Assembly: GCF_002807685.1 (NCBI RefSeq)
Contig: NZ_PEAX01000008.1
Span: 1-64,000, forward strand
Direction of reading: 5' to 3'
From: Neoalteromonas flava
GTDB lineage: Bacteria; Pseudomonadota; Gammaproteobacteria; Enterobacterales; Alteromonadaceae
DNA: 64,000 bases
The notes beneath the pieces were generated by a model. It was not told the DNA's origin, did no database searches, and was given only the letters and a program-made list of their open reading frames with translations. Positions 16,952 through 26,212 of the stretch are shown one piece after another. Positions within the stretch are counted from its first letter, which is position 1, and every line of letters starts with the position of its first letter. A program made the position numbers and the translations under genes.

Positions 16952-17162
16952 GGCGTTTTCGCTGTTTACTTATAGCCCGCAGTCTACCGCAAAAACTATG
17001 TGACAATAGTGCTGGCAATGAAATTCCATTTTTCTGCCACAATTCGCCACGGTGTTGGAATATTCCTGCAATTTCATCTGTAAAGTATGCAATTTCTGGG
17101 TGATGAGCTTCGGTTAGAAGTGGTTGTTGCTATTAAGTTACAACACAAAGGAAGGATGCCTT

Positions 17163-17822
17163 ATGTCACGCCTGCTCGTTATTTTCTTATTTCTTCTAGG
17201 AAACGCCGTTGCCGCTGATGAACCTTTTATTGTTAGTTATCCACCGCATTATGAAATTGAACCGTGCAAAAAGATCGTACAACGGGCCTACGCGGACTTG
17301 GGGATTACTGTTGAATTTGTCGAATTGCCAGTTGAACGCCGGCTGTTTAGTTTGTCGAAGGGGCTAACCGATGCTGATGTGGGAGCAAGGCAGCGACAAT
17401 TTGAGCAATATGAAAATATCGATGCTGTACCGTTGTCTTTGACTACGGTGTACTTGTATTTGCTGTGTCATTCAAAAGACTGTTCGCCCCAAGTGCTTAA
17501 AAATGAGCGACTAAAAGTGCATTCAACACATTTTGGTCTTGGCATGCTGAAGACCTTATTCGGTGATGATGTGAAAGCGCAAATCACGACCATTGAAAAT
17601 TACCGTACTCTTATCGATATGTTCCATTTGCGACGCGCAGAAAGTATTGTTTATGTTACCGGAAAAGACTTAACGCAATGGCAGCAAGAGCATACTGCAA
17701 GTGTTGCGCTGTTGCACGAAACGCCACTTTACCATGTAGTAAATCATCGCCATGCGGCACTTATTCGACCACTTACACGGGCTCTTAGGAAGCACTTGAT
17801 GGCGAGTCAACGAATTGAATAG
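17163..17822 (+). CDS. Periplasmic solute-binding-like protein (SBP_bac_3 type)
   Basis: About 219 residues with a signal peptide (SRLLVIFLFLLGNAVAADE). The body resembles small family-3 solute-binding proteins: a YPPHYEIEPCKKIVQRAY start, VEFVELPVERRLFSLSKG and a Cys pair in LLCHSKDC. No permease or ATPase is adjacent, so it may act as a sensor partner or an orphan binding protein. The frame opens at 17124, but the ATG at 17163 has AAGGAAGG upstream and starts the signal peptide. Divergent from pdsR. Confidence 0.6.
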   Translation: MSRLLVIFLFLLGNAVAADEPFIVSYPPHYEIEPCKKIVQRAYADLGITVEFVELPVERRLFSLSKGLTDADVGARQRQFEQYENIDAVPLSLTTVYLYLLCHSKDCSPQVLKNERLKVHSTHFGLGMLKTLFGDDVKAQITTIENYRTLIDMFHLRRAESIVYVTGKDLTQWQQEHTASVALLHETPLYHVVNHRHAALIRPLTRALRKHLMASQRIE

Positions 17823-17920
17823 GGCGCTTTGATAGCCGCTATTTGTCGTGTGAATGCGAATCTAAGCTCCACTACTATTACTCTACGCTAGCTGATTTAT
17901 TGAAGTGCAAGCGCATGATC

Positions 17921-17942
17921 TAAAACAATATTAATTGTTTTA
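17921..17942. repeat. Short inverted repeat upstream of nhaD
   Basis: TAAAACAAT, spacer ATTA, ATTGTTTTA, in the 273-base gap before nhaD. It could be an operator for nhaD; no T run follows that would make it a clear terminator. The rest of the gap shows no gene. Confidence 0.4.
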
Positions 17943-18095
17943 ACGGTGCTAATCTTAGCTCTCTTAAGTGGAGCTGAAAATCAGTAGATTGGAAATAGCT
18001 TCACAGACACTACCAAGGTCGTATGGTATCGAAGCACTATGCGATTAATCTTTGGTGACTCGGTAGCAAGTTAGATCATAGATAGTCGATAGGGT

Positions 18096-19517
18096 ATGGG
18101 TTTTCTGATGTTCTTTAAGTGTATGCTTTTTTGTGGATTGGTGAGCTTTGCCGGTTCAGCTGTTGCAAGCTCTTCTGCAGCTATGTTAGAGCCATTGAAC
18201 TTAGTACACAGTGGGTTTGGTTACGCCGCACTCGTCATGTTTGCATTCGCGTATTTATTCGTGATTTTTGAAGAGCAAATTCACTTGCGTAAATCAAAGC
18301 CGGTGTTGGTGGCCGCTAGTGTAATTTGGATCCTTATCGCTGTGGCTTATCTAGGCACGGGGCAAACAGCGGCAGTGGAAGAGGCCATCCGACATAACTT
18401 TTTGGAATATGCCGAGCTCTTTTTCTTTTTAGTCGTGGCGATGACCTATATCAACGCAATGTTGGAACGCGACGTGTTCGACGCTTTGCGTGATACGTTG
18501 ACTGCCCGTGGATTCAGTTATCGAGCCATATTTTGGCTCACTGGCATTCTTGCCTTTTGCATTTCACCAATTGCCGACAACTTAACCACCGCATTGGTGA
18601 TGTGTGCCGTTATTATGGCAGTTGGTAGTAACAATGCGCGCTTTATAAGCATCGGTTGCGTCAATATTGTTGTAGCAGCGAATGCGGGTGGCGCTTTTAG
18701 TCCATTCGGCGACATTACGACGCTAATGGTTTGGCAGAAGGGTATTCTATCCTTTGTTGAGTTTTTTCAATTATTCATTCCCTCGCTGGTCAATTTTATT
18801 ATTCCCGCCACGATTATGTCTTTTGCTTTGCCGAATGGACGCCCAGTGAGTAATAGTGCTGGAACAACTCCTATTAAGCCAGGCGGACTGACCATCGTTG
18901 GGTTATTTTTATGCACCATAGTGACAGCCGTTTGTTTTCATAATTTTCTGCATTTGCCGCCGGTCTACGGCATGATGTTTGGCTTGGGTTATTTGAAGTT
19001 GTTTAGTTTCTATCTACGCGTAAGCTATGGTAATGGTCATCATGAATCAGATAGCTTGCCGGGCACTCACAACGATCCCGATTCTTTTGATATTTTTACC
19101 AAAGTAGCCCGCGCTGAATGGGATACCCTATTCTTCTTTTATGGCGTCATTCTCGCTGTGGGAGGGCTTGGTTTCATGGGGTATTTAGCACTTGCATCGG
19201 AAGCGATGTACGGAACCTTTGGACCTACAGGAGCAAATATTTTGGTTGGCGTGTTGTCGGCGGTCGTCGACAACATTCCGGTGATGTTTGCAGTGTTGAC
19301 GATGTCACCGGATATGTCTCAGTCACAATGGCTATTGGTGACCTTAACTGCAGGTGTTGGCGGCAGTCTGCTGTCGATCGGATCTGCCGCAGGAGTGGCG
19401 TTGATGGGGCAGGCACGTGGCTACTACACGTTTTTCTCGCACTTACGCTGGGCCCCGGTCATTGCCCTAGGTTATGCAGCCAGCATCGCGGTTCATTTTT
19501 GGGTGAATGGCCATTAA
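18096..19517 (+). CDS. nhaD: Na+/H+ antiporter NhaD
   Basis: A 473-residue membrane protein with about 12 hydrophobic segments and family motifs of NhaD/ArsB-like antiporters: LAFCISPIADNLTTALVM, NIVVAANAGGAFSPFGDITT, LMVWQKG and LSAVVDNIPVMFAVLTM. It exchanges external protons for cytoplasmic Na+ (or Li+) across the inner membrane, fitting a marine or alkaline habitat. The N terminus has a signal-like segment before the first core helix. It lies between the solute-binding gene and pdsO in the same direction, but with wide gaps, so it is probably its own unit. Confidence 0.92.
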   Translation: MGFLMFFKCMLFCGLVSFAGSAVASSSAAMLEPLNLVHSGFGYAALVMFAFAYLFVIFEEQIHLRKSKPVLVAASVIWILIAVAYLGTGQTAAVEEAIRHNFLEYAELFFFLVVAMTYINAMLERDVFDALRDTLTARGFSYRAIFWLTGILAFCISPIADNLTTALVMCAVIMAVGSNNARFISIGCVNIVVAANAGGAFSPFGDITTLMVWQKGILSFVEFFQLFIPSLVNFIIPATIMSFALPNGRPVSNSAGTTPIKPGGLTIVGLFLCTIVTAVCFHNFLHLPPVYGMMFGLGYLKLFSFYLRVSYGNGHHESDSLPGTHNDPDSFDIFTKVARAEWDTLFFFYGVILAVGGLGFMGYLALASEAMYGTFGPTGANILVGVLSAVVDNIPVMFAVLTMSPDMSQSQWLLVTLTAGVGGSLLSIGSAAGVALMGQARGYYTFFSHLRWAPVIALGYAASIAVHFWVNGH

Positions 19518-19655
19518 GTCTAGGTAATATCGCTACTGCCATAATTCAGCCATAAATTAACGGCAACTTGCCATTTTTCCGTAATCTCCTGTGCATGTCA
19601 GCGTGGTTTCCTATAACGGTGAATTAACTTCATCGTAAACATTAAAGGAAAACCT

Positions 19656-20396
19656 ATGACACACGTAAATTCAGGCTTTAAACGCACAGCAATTGCACTT
19701 TGCTTGGTATTAAGCAGCGCTCACTCAGCCGTTGCTGAAACAGCAAACGATGGTGCGAATGATGCTACAGACAATAATCCTTCAGTTATAGTCGGTGGTG
19801 CTACTGGGGCTGCCATGGGCGGACTTGCGGCTGGCCCTATCGGCGCAGTTGTTGGTGGTATTATTGGCTTAATGATTGGTAATGATGTTGAGCAGCAAGC
19901 GGAACTTTCAGATTCGCAAATGCAATTAGCCAAACAGACAGCCGCGTTGAATGCGCTGCAGGACGAACTAATTGCATGGCAACAGGACGCGATGTTACAG
20001 CCGGTCAATGAGGTCACTGTCGTTGAACCCTTATTGCCAGAACTAACTACTTCAATCCAGTTTAAAACAGGGCAAGCGAGCATTGAAGCGGTTTATCAAG
20101 AACAGTTAACCTTGTTGGCTGAGTTGATGACAGATGCCCCTGGCCTTGGTATGCAGATTATTGGCTACGCCGATCCACGGGGGAGTCAGGACGCTAATTT
20201 TACGCTCAGCCAAGCTCGAGCCAATTCTGTTAAACAACAACTCGTTGAACTGGGCGTCGATCCGGCAAACATCGTTACGCATGCGCGCGGCGAGCAACCC
20301 GCCGAGCAGAACAACTCTGTTGAGTCGTATTTCTTTGACCGTAAAGCGGTGATCATGTTGGCACCACAGGAAAAAATGTTAACCGCTCAACACTAA
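19656..20396 (+). CDS. pdsO: Sortase-associated OmpA-like protein PdsO
   Basis: A 246-residue envelope protein with a signal peptide (cut near AVAE), a glycine-zipper segment (VGGATGAAMGGLAAGPIGAVV), a short coiled-coil part and a C-terminal OmpA-like peptidoglycan-binding domain (IQFKTGQASIE, IIGYADPRGSQDANFTLS, RANSVKQQLVELGV). This layout is that of the OmpA-family protein of the proteobacterial dedicated sortase system (TIGR03789). It sits about 2.7 kb from pdsR/pdsS, in the opposite direction. The ATG has AAAGGA upstream. Confidence 0.8.
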   Translation: MTHVNSGFKRTAIALCLVLSSAHSAVAETANDGANDATDNNPSVIVGGATGAAMGGLAAGPIGAVVGGIIGLMIGNDVEQQAELSDSQMQLAKQTAALNALQDELIAWQQDAMLQPVNEVTVVEPLLPELTTSIQFKTGQASIEAVYQEQLTLLAELMTDAPGLGMQIIGYADPRGSQDANFTLSQARANSVKQQLVELGVDPANIVTHARGEQPAEQNNSVESYFFDRKAVIMLAPQEKMLTAQH

Positions 20397-20701
20397 ACTC
20401 TCGCGACTGATATTCCGAATGTTTGTATAGGCTACCTCGTTACGATTGCAGTGCATTTGAGGTAAGCCTATGCAGCATCTTTCGTTCTGTCCCCTCGGAA
20501 TTGACTCCTATCCTATTGGCTCAGTGGCCTCAGTCTATCTTCCTCTCGCATGAGCGAGTTTCTGATATGCTTTCGGGGACTTATTTATTCTGGTTTTCTT
20601 CTGCGTTAAGTGGTTGAAATTTGCCATAATGGCAGCACATACCAAAGATATCTTTGTAGCAGCACCGGCTGATGCAATCTCTTGAATATTTTGAGAACAC
20701 T
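20397..20701. other. Intergenic region, imperfect inverted repeat and one hairpin
   Basis: No credible gene. AGGCTACCTC near 20430 faces GAGGTAAGCCT near 20460 as an imperfect inverted repeat, and CTCGC-ATGA-GCGAG forms a small hairpin at 20545-20558. Neither has a good T run. The yadG promoter must lie here but could not be pinned down. Confidence 0.4.
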
Positions 20702-21637
20702 ATGTTAGCACTGGATATTAAAGGTCTAAAGAAGACCTACGCAGGTGGCGTCCAAGCATTGAAGGGCGTTGACTTAGCAGTCTCCCAAGGCGACTTTTTC
20801 GCGCTGCTAGGGCCAAACGGTGCGGGTAAATCGACCTCGATAGGGATCATTGCGTCGTTAGTCAATAAAACCGCAGGCGAAGTAACGGTTATGGGGCATT
20901 CTATTGATACCGATTTAACCGCTGCCAAGTCGTGTATTGGTTTAGTACCCCAAGAGTTTAATTTCAACCAATTCGAAACCTTGTGGCAAATCATGCTCAA
21001 TCAAGCGGGTTACTATGGGGTGCCGCGTTCGATCGCGAGGGAGCGCGCAGAAATCTATTTAAAGCAGTTGGATCTTTGGGAAAAGCGCGATGCCCCAGCA
21101 CGCGAGTTATCCGGTGGGATGAAGCGTCGCTTAATGATAGCAAGAGCTCTCATGCATCAGCCCCAGATTTTGATCCTTGATGAGCCTACCGCTGGTGTTG
21201 ATATTGAAATTCGCCGGTCTATGTGGCGTTTTCTTACGGAAATCAATCAACAGGGCATTACGATTATTTTGACCACGCATTATCTTGAGGAAGCCGAGAG
21301 TTTGTGTCGCAATATCGCTATCATTGATAAGGGCCAGATTGTGGAAAACACCAGTATGAAGGCGCTTTTGGCGACCCTGAACGTGGAAACCTTTGTGTTA
21401 GATATTAGCCCCGTACAACAAGCCCCATCCTTACCCAATTATGAGTCGCGGTTGGTCGACGATCATACCTTGGAGGTCGACGTCCATAAGTCTGAAGGTC
21501 TGAACCCCGTGTTCTCGCAGCTCACCGAACAAGGTGTGCAAGTCATGAGTATGCGCAATAAAGCGAATCGCTTGGAAGAGTTGTTTGTACGCTTGGTCGA
21601 ATCGGGGCGCAGTGAGCAACAGGAGAAGTCTGCGTGA
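20702..21637 (+). CDS. yadG: ABC transporter ATPase, YadG type
   Basis: About 311 residues. It has Walker A GPNGAGKST, signature LSGGMKRRL and Walker B ILILDEPTAGVD, and follows E. coli YadG through its whole length, including the C-terminal MRNKANRLEELFV. Start set at the ATG at 20702 (LALDIKGLKKTYAGG), although the frame opens at 20672. It pairs with the YadH permease encoded next, whose GTG start overlaps this stop by four bases. The substrate of YadGH is unknown. Confidence 0.92.
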   Translation: MLALDIKGLKKTYAGGVQALKGVDLAVSQGDFFALLGPNGAGKSTSIGIIASLVNKTAGEVTVMGHSIDTDLTAAKSCIGLVPQEFNFNQFETLWQIMLNQAGYYGVPRSIARERAEIYLKQLDLWEKRDAPARELSGGMKRRLMIARALMHQPQILILDEPTAGVDIEIRRSMWRFLTEINQQGITIILTTHYLEEAESLCRNIAIIDKGQIVENTSMKALLATLNVETFVLDISPVQQAPSLPNYESRLVDDHTLEVDVHKSEGLNPVFSQLTEQGVQVMSMRNKANRLEELFVRLVESGRSEQQEKSA

Positions 21638-22404
21638 ATCATTTATATTTTGTTGCATTGCGCACTATTTGGATTAAAGAGTGCACTCGGTTCTTACGTA
21701 TCTGGGTGCAGACTCTAGTACCTCCAGCGATCACTATGAGTCTCTACTTTGTGATCTTTGGGAATCTTATTGGCTCACGCATTGGTGCTATGGATGGTGT
21801 GAGTTATATGGAGTTTATTGTACCCGGCTTGATAATGATGGCAATTATCACCAACAGTTACTCCAATGTCTCTTCGTCATTTTTCAGTGCCAAATTTCAG
21901 CGCAATGTTGAGGAATTATTGGTTGCACCGGTGCCAACGTGGGTCATTATTTTTGGTTTCGTTGGTGGTGGTGTTGCGCGGGCGATGCTGATCGGTATTA
22001 TCGTGACCATTGTAGCGTCGATTTTTGTTGATCTGCAATTGCTGCACCTAGGTGTTATTATTGCGACTCTGGTGCTTACCTCTACGTTGTTTGCAACTGC
22101 AGGGTTGATAAATGCAGTGTATGCCAAAACCTTTGACGATATCTCTGTGATTCCCACCTTCGTGTTAACGCCGCTGACTTATCTCGGCGGGGTATTTTAT
22201 TCGTTATCACTGTTGCCAGAGTTTTGGCAAACGGTTAGCAAAGCGAATCCAATCGTTTACATGGTGAATGGGTTTCGCTATGGCTTTTTGGGTAAATCTG
22301 ACGTTGACGTGACGGTATCACTGGCGTTGTTGATTGGCTTTAACGCGGTGTTGTTTACTATTGCCTACATGCTATTGCAACGCGGTGTGGGGATCCGTAG
22401 TTAA
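21634..22404 (+). CDS. yadH: ABC-2 type permease, YadH type
   Basis: A 256-residue inner-membrane permease with six hydrophobic segments. YadH marks: RFLRIWVQTLVPPAITM, FGNLIGSRIG, EFIVPGLIMMAIITNSY, VEELLVAPVPTWVII and LTPLTYLGGVFYSL. It starts with GTG in a GTGA overlap with yadG, so the two are translationally coupled. Confidence 0.92.
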   Translation: MNHLYFVALRTIWIKECTRFLRIWVQTLVPPAITMSLYFVIFGNLIGSRIGAMDGVSYMEFIVPGLIMMAIITNSYSNVSSSFFSAKFQRNVEELLVAPVPTWVIIFGFVGGGVARAMLIGIIVTIVASIFVDLQLLHLGVIIATLVLTSTLFATAGLINAVYAKTFDDISVIPTFVLTPLTYLGGVFYSLSLLPEFWQTVSKANPIVYMVNGFRYGFLGKSDVDVTVSLALLIGFNAVLFTIAYMLLQRGVGIRS

Positions 22405-22407
22405 TTT

Positions 22408-23064
22408 ATGCAGTCACAAGCCCGTTCGGTCACCACCACTCAACTTGCTGTGCATGAAAAACTAGCGCACTACGTAGAGCGCTACCAGCAAACGCAACGG
22501 GTACATGCGGTAAGCGAGCATACGGCTGCAGCTTTTGAGCAATGTCTGGACTGGCTTAGGGACTGGTCTGGGCCAATCATATTTGATGCCTGCTGTGGCG
22601 TTGGTGAGAGCACTGCGCGCATCGCTGAGCGCTACCCAGACTGTAAAGTCATCGGTATCGATAAGTCAGCTGCGCGTCTGGCAAAGCACCAACATTACGC
22701 CAATACTCAACAAAACTATCAGGTTGTGCGCGCCGACGTAAGTGATTTTTGGTATTTAGCCAGACAACACGGACTCAAGTTAGCGAAACACTTTTTGCTC
22801 TATCCCAATCCCTACCCTAAGCCTTCACAACTGCAAAAGCGTTGGCATGCATCACCGAGCATGCCGGATATTATCGCATTAGGTACGGAGCTTGTCGTAC
22901 GCAGTAATTGGTTGATTTTTTTACAGGAATTTCAGCAGGCCTTAAGCCTCTATGATATTGAGAGCGGAATTGAGCCAGTATCTTCTGGCGAACCGTTGAC
23001 CCCATTTGAACGCAAGTATATGGCGAGTGGACAAGCCTGTTGGCAGCTGATTTCAACGCCTTAA
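22408..23064 (+). CDS. TrmB-like SAM-dependent methyltransferase
   Basis: A 218-residue Rossmann methyltransferase. The SAM motif is IFDACCGVGESTARIA, then VIGIDKS, and a TrmB-like catalytic stretch FLLYPNPYPKPSQLQKRWH. Classic TrmB (tRNA m7G46) has FPDPWPKKRHNKRR at this place, so this is a divergent relative: YPNPYPK. It may act on tRNA or another RNA, but the specificity is not known. It begins three bases after yadH, so it is in the same operon, and its tail overlaps the convergent EAL gene by four bases. Confidence 0.7.
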   Translation: MQSQARSVTTTQLAVHEKLAHYVERYQQTQRVHAVSEHTAAAFEQCLDWLRDWSGPIIFDACCGVGESTARIAERYPDCKVIGIDKSAARLAKHQHYANTQQNYQVVRADVSDFWYLARQHGLKLAKHFLLYPNPYPKPSQLQKRWHASPSMPDIIALGTELVVRSNWLIFLQEFQQALSLYDIESGIEPVSSGEPLTPFERKYMASGQACWQLISTP

Positions 23065-23783
23065 TTGTTCGCTTGCACACTTGCATTTGGACGGCTAAAT
23101 AAAAATCCCTGGGCATAGCGGATGGACAGTTGATCCAGTAGCGGCAGCATCTTTTCATGCTCTATATGCTCTGCCACTACATTAACGTTATGGCGTTGCG
23201 CAAAATCACAGATATGCTCTACGAATTCTTGAACGCCAGAATTCTGATTGAACTGATTAATTAACTTACCACTGAGTTTAACGCCATGAATGGGAAGCGT
23301 TAACAAGCGTTGCACATTGACTGGTGTTTCGCCCAAATTATCAATAAAAACGCCGATCCCAAGCGCTGCGCATTGTTCCACAAACTCAGCTAACTCTGCT
23401 TCATAATGCAATGCTGCATGTGCGGTTATTTCAATACTGATGCGCTGTCGATTGGGATACTCGTTAAGTGCATTACGAATGAATGGGATCAATTGGGGGT
23501 TTTGCAGATCAGCAGTATCTAAATTGATGTTCCAGGGAATATTCACATGGCGAAAATATTGTGCGCACTGCAATAACATGGTTTCGGTTAACTGTGAGCA
23601 CCAATTATTGCGCTCGACGATAAACAAAAACTCATTGGGCAGGAATGTATGTTCTTGTTCGTTAATCAGGCGCGCGAGACATTCGTAGCGCCACACGCTA
23701 TTGGCGTGCCGATCCATAATAGGCTGGAAAAAAGGAACAATGCGGTCGAGGGAAAAACTCTCAGTGACCTCTTTAATTGGCAT
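23061..23783 (-). CDS. EAL domain protein, probably catalytically impaired
   Basis: A 240-residue protein made of one EAL domain with no TM or sensor region. Seen are ECL (34-36), INL (86-88), EIT (119), VKL (Lys169), VVAEHIE (Glu205) and AQGFLFSRP. The DDFGTG motif that binds the catalytic metals is FIDNLGET, so the second Asp is Asn149. The protein may bind c-di-GMP without hydrolysing it, or may act by protein contact. Single gene, divergent from panP. Confidence 0.8.
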   Translation of the reverse strand: MPIKEVTESFSLDRIVPFFQPIMDRHANSVWRYECLARLINEQEHTFLPNEFLFIVERNNWCSQLTETMLLQCAQYFRHVNIPWNINLDTADLQNPQLIPFIRNALNEYPNRQRISIEITAHAALHYEAELAEFVEQCAALGIGVFIDNLGETPVNVQRLLTLPIHGVKLSGKLINQFNQNSGVQEFVEHICDFAQRHNVNVVAEHIEHEKMLPLLDQLSIRYAQGFLFSRPNASVQANN

Positions 23784-23950
23784 TAGATCAAATTATCCTC
23801 ATACTCAGTAATAAAACTATAACAGATCATTTCAGACTTGGTACGTGTTTATGCGTGCTTTATCGCTTGGTAAAAGGCGCCAACTAGGGTAAAGTCCGCG
23901 ATCACCGTTGACACGGCGTATTTTGGATCGAGGCAGTTGGGGGCAAGGCA

Positions 23951-25585
23951 GTGAGTAAAGCTGAAGTCAGTATGAGTCATCTATTACGGGTGTTTACTAA
24001 ACCCGAGCAGATGAATTCTAAGCTTGCAGAAATTGAGCAGCATATTTCTGACAACTTGGCAGATTTCTTGTCACAGCATGTTGTTGCTAAGAAAACCTCA
24101 CTGGAAGAAATTGAGCAAGATTTTGCCGATGCACGTCTGCCAGAAATCCCTGAATTCGTTTCAACCCACGCTGAATCATTGCTCGACAAATTAGTCGCTC
24201 ATTCCGTCAATACCTACTCGCCGACATTTATCGGTCACATGACCTCGGCACTGCCTTATTTTCACTTGCCACTTGCCAAGCTGATGGTTGGTTTAAACCA
24301 AAATTTGGTGAAAATAGAAACCTCAAAAGCATTTACGCCGTTAGAAAGACAAGTGCTAGGTATGATGCACAATTTGGTTTATCAGTGTGACGATGCGTTT
24401 TATACCCAACACTTACACAGTGCGCGCCACTCCTTGGGAGCATTCTGTTCTGGTGGAACGGTCGCCAATATCACTGCGTTGTGGGTTGCGCGCAATCACT
24501 TGCTTAAGCCAGACGGTAACTTTAAAGGGGTCTCGCGAGATGGTTTATTGGCGGCTTATCGTCACTACGGTATCGACGGTGTCGGTGTATTAACCTCTAA
24601 GCGTGGGCATTATTCATTAGGCAAAGCCATGGATTTGCTTGGACTTGGGCGTAATGAAATGGTGACTGTTGATTGCTTATCGCAAACTTTGTCCCCCGAA
24701 AAAGCCCTCGCTTTAGGCAAACAATACCAAGCCCAAAATAAACGTTTACTCGCTATTGTTGGCGTTGCGGGAACTACCGAAACGGGCCATGTTGATCCTT
24801 TAGACGAGCTCGCCGATGTTGCTAAAGAATTAGGCTGTTGGTTCCATGTCGATGCTGCTTGGGGCGGAGCAACGCTGTTTTCTGAGCGTTATCGCAGCAA
24901 GCTTAAAGGTATAGAACGAGCTGACTCGATAACCTTTGACGCCCACAAGCAAATGTACGTGCCTATGGGAGCGGGGATGGCACTGTTTAAGGACCCTGAA
25001 CACAGTAATGCCGTGCGCCATCACGCCCAGTATATTTTGCGCGAAGGCTCCAAGGATTTGGGCTCGACAACATTAGAAGGTTCTCGCAATGGTATGGCGA
25101 TGTTGGTCTATGCGTCACTGCATATACTCGGACGACGTGGCTATGAGTTATTAATTAATCAAAGCATTGAGAAAGCACATGCTTTTGCAGAGATGATTAC
25201 TAATTCGACTCATTTTGAGTTGGTTACTTCACCGACGCTAAGTCTATTGACCTATCGTGTGGTGCCTGATTTTGTGCAGCAATCTACTATTGCATTATCT
25301 GCTCGTGAAGGTGCTCTATTGCATGATTTACTGGATCAACTAACAGTGAGTATTCAGAAACGTCAACGTGAGGCCGGTAAGTCATTTGTTTCGCGGACGC
25401 GTTTAACCACTGAGCAGTATGCCGATCGTCCGGTTACGGTGTTTCGCGTGGTATTAGCCAATCCATTAACCTCGTTAACCGATTTGCAGAACATTTTGGC
25501 TGAGCAAATCGCTATTGCGAAAGACTGCCAACAGTGGCAACAAATCGCGGATTTGGTCGCCCCACAACAGCAGGTTGTTGGTTAG
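23951..25585 (+). CDS. panP: Pyridoxal-dependent aspartate 1-decarboxylase PanP
   Basis: A 544-residue PLP decarboxylase of the glutamate-decarboxylase fold. It has FCSGGTVANITAL, VGVAGTTETGHVDPL, WFHVDAAWGGATLF and the PLP lysine in ITFDAHKQMYVPMGAG. It fits the PanP family (TIGR03799), found in bacteria without PanD, which makes beta-alanine from aspartate for pantothenate. Nearby panC and panB on the other strand support this. Start: GTG at 23951 or ATG at 23972; neither has an ideal ribosome binding site. Glutamate decarboxylase is the main alternative, judged less likely by context. Confidence 0.85.
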   Translation: MSKAEVSMSHLLRVFTKPEQMNSKLAEIEQHISDNLADFLSQHVVAKKTSLEEIEQDFADARLPEIPEFVSTHAESLLDKLVAHSVNTYSPTFIGHMTSALPYFHLPLAKLMVGLNQNLVKIETSKAFTPLERQVLGMMHNLVYQCDDAFYTQHLHSARHSLGAFCSGGTVANITALWVARNHLLKPDGNFKGVSRDGLLAAYRHYGIDGVGVLTSKRGHYSLGKAMDLLGLGRNEMVTVDCLSQTLSPEKALALGKQYQAQNKRLLAIVGVAGTTETGHVDPLDELADVAKELGCWFHVDAAWGGATLFSERYRSKLKGIERADSITFDAHKQMYVPMGAGMALFKDPEHSNAVRHHAQYILREGSKDLGSTTLEGSRNGMAMLVYASLHILGRRGYELLINQSIEKAHAFAEMITNSTHFELVTSPTLSLLTYRVVPDFVQQSTIALSAREGALLHDLLDQLTVSIQKRQREAGKSFVSRTRLTTEQYADRPVTVFRVVLANPLTSLTDLQNILAEQIAIAKDCQQWQQIADLVAPQQQVVG

Positions 25586-25720
25586 CGTTAAATCGCGCCT
25601 TTACATCCATCCATCCATCTGATTTGTTAGAGATTTAATTAAAAACCCTGATTTTTGTATGGACTTGACTAAAGCAAGGTAAGCGATTAATTTATAACCT
25701 AATCACTTAACCGATTAACT

Positions 25721-26212
25721 ATGTCTGCGGCCAAAATCTATTACCGGATCAGTAAAGAACACAATGCTCTACTTGTATGGGTCAGTGGAGCTATTAGCTT
25801 TGCTAAGGCAATGGAATTTCTGCAAACCTTCCTCCAAGACCCTAATTTTGCGTATGGTATGGACAGTTTTTATGACCTATCCGCCTGCACAGATATTGAT
25901 GGCGATCTTAAGCATGCTGCCGAAATTTCTGCTCTCGTCAGTGGCGAATCCATGCCCTTGTTGCCGGCAAAAACGGCGTTTTTATTGCCAGAGAACAATG
26001 AGAAAGTCAGTCGAGTAATTCACGGTATGATGCTAATGTTTTCAGCCTCACCGATTGAGCATGCATGTTTCAACCAAACCCAACGCGAACAGTCCTTTGA
26101 TTATTTGAATTTTGATCAAGGCTTTAGAATGGATATTGATAAATTCAGTCAGCAAGTATTTGCAGAGCCTGAATTAATTCTAGCGGTGCCTGGGATTACG
26201 GCGCTCAATTAA
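25721..26212 (+). CDS. Unknown protein, possible STAS/SpoIIAA-like fold
   Basis: 163 residues, no signal peptide or TM. The order of strands and helices ([19 protein letters not shown], then a helix [14 protein letters not shown], then [16 protein letters not shown]) recalls the SpoIIAA-like/STAS group. A weak similarity in layout to the protein at 51447-51872 was noticed. No strong ribosome binding site. Its 3' end overlaps panC (convergent) by 8 bases. No function can be assigned. Confidence 0.55.
   Translation: MSAAKIYYRISKEHNALLVWVSGAISFAKAMEFLQTFLQDPNFAYGMDSFYDLSACTDIDGDLKHAAEISALVSGESMPLLPAKTAFLLPENNEKVSRVIHGMMLMFSASPIEHACFNQTQREQSFDYLNFDQGFRMDIDKFSQQVFAEPELILAVPGITALN

Noticed and set aside
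20423-20617. A 64-residue frame between pdsO and yadG.
   Set aside because: No ribosome binding site, no domain or membrane pattern and odd composition.
25600-25625. Short CATC tandem repeat after panP.
   Set aside because: Only about four units; too short to be more than chance and not near a promoter motif.
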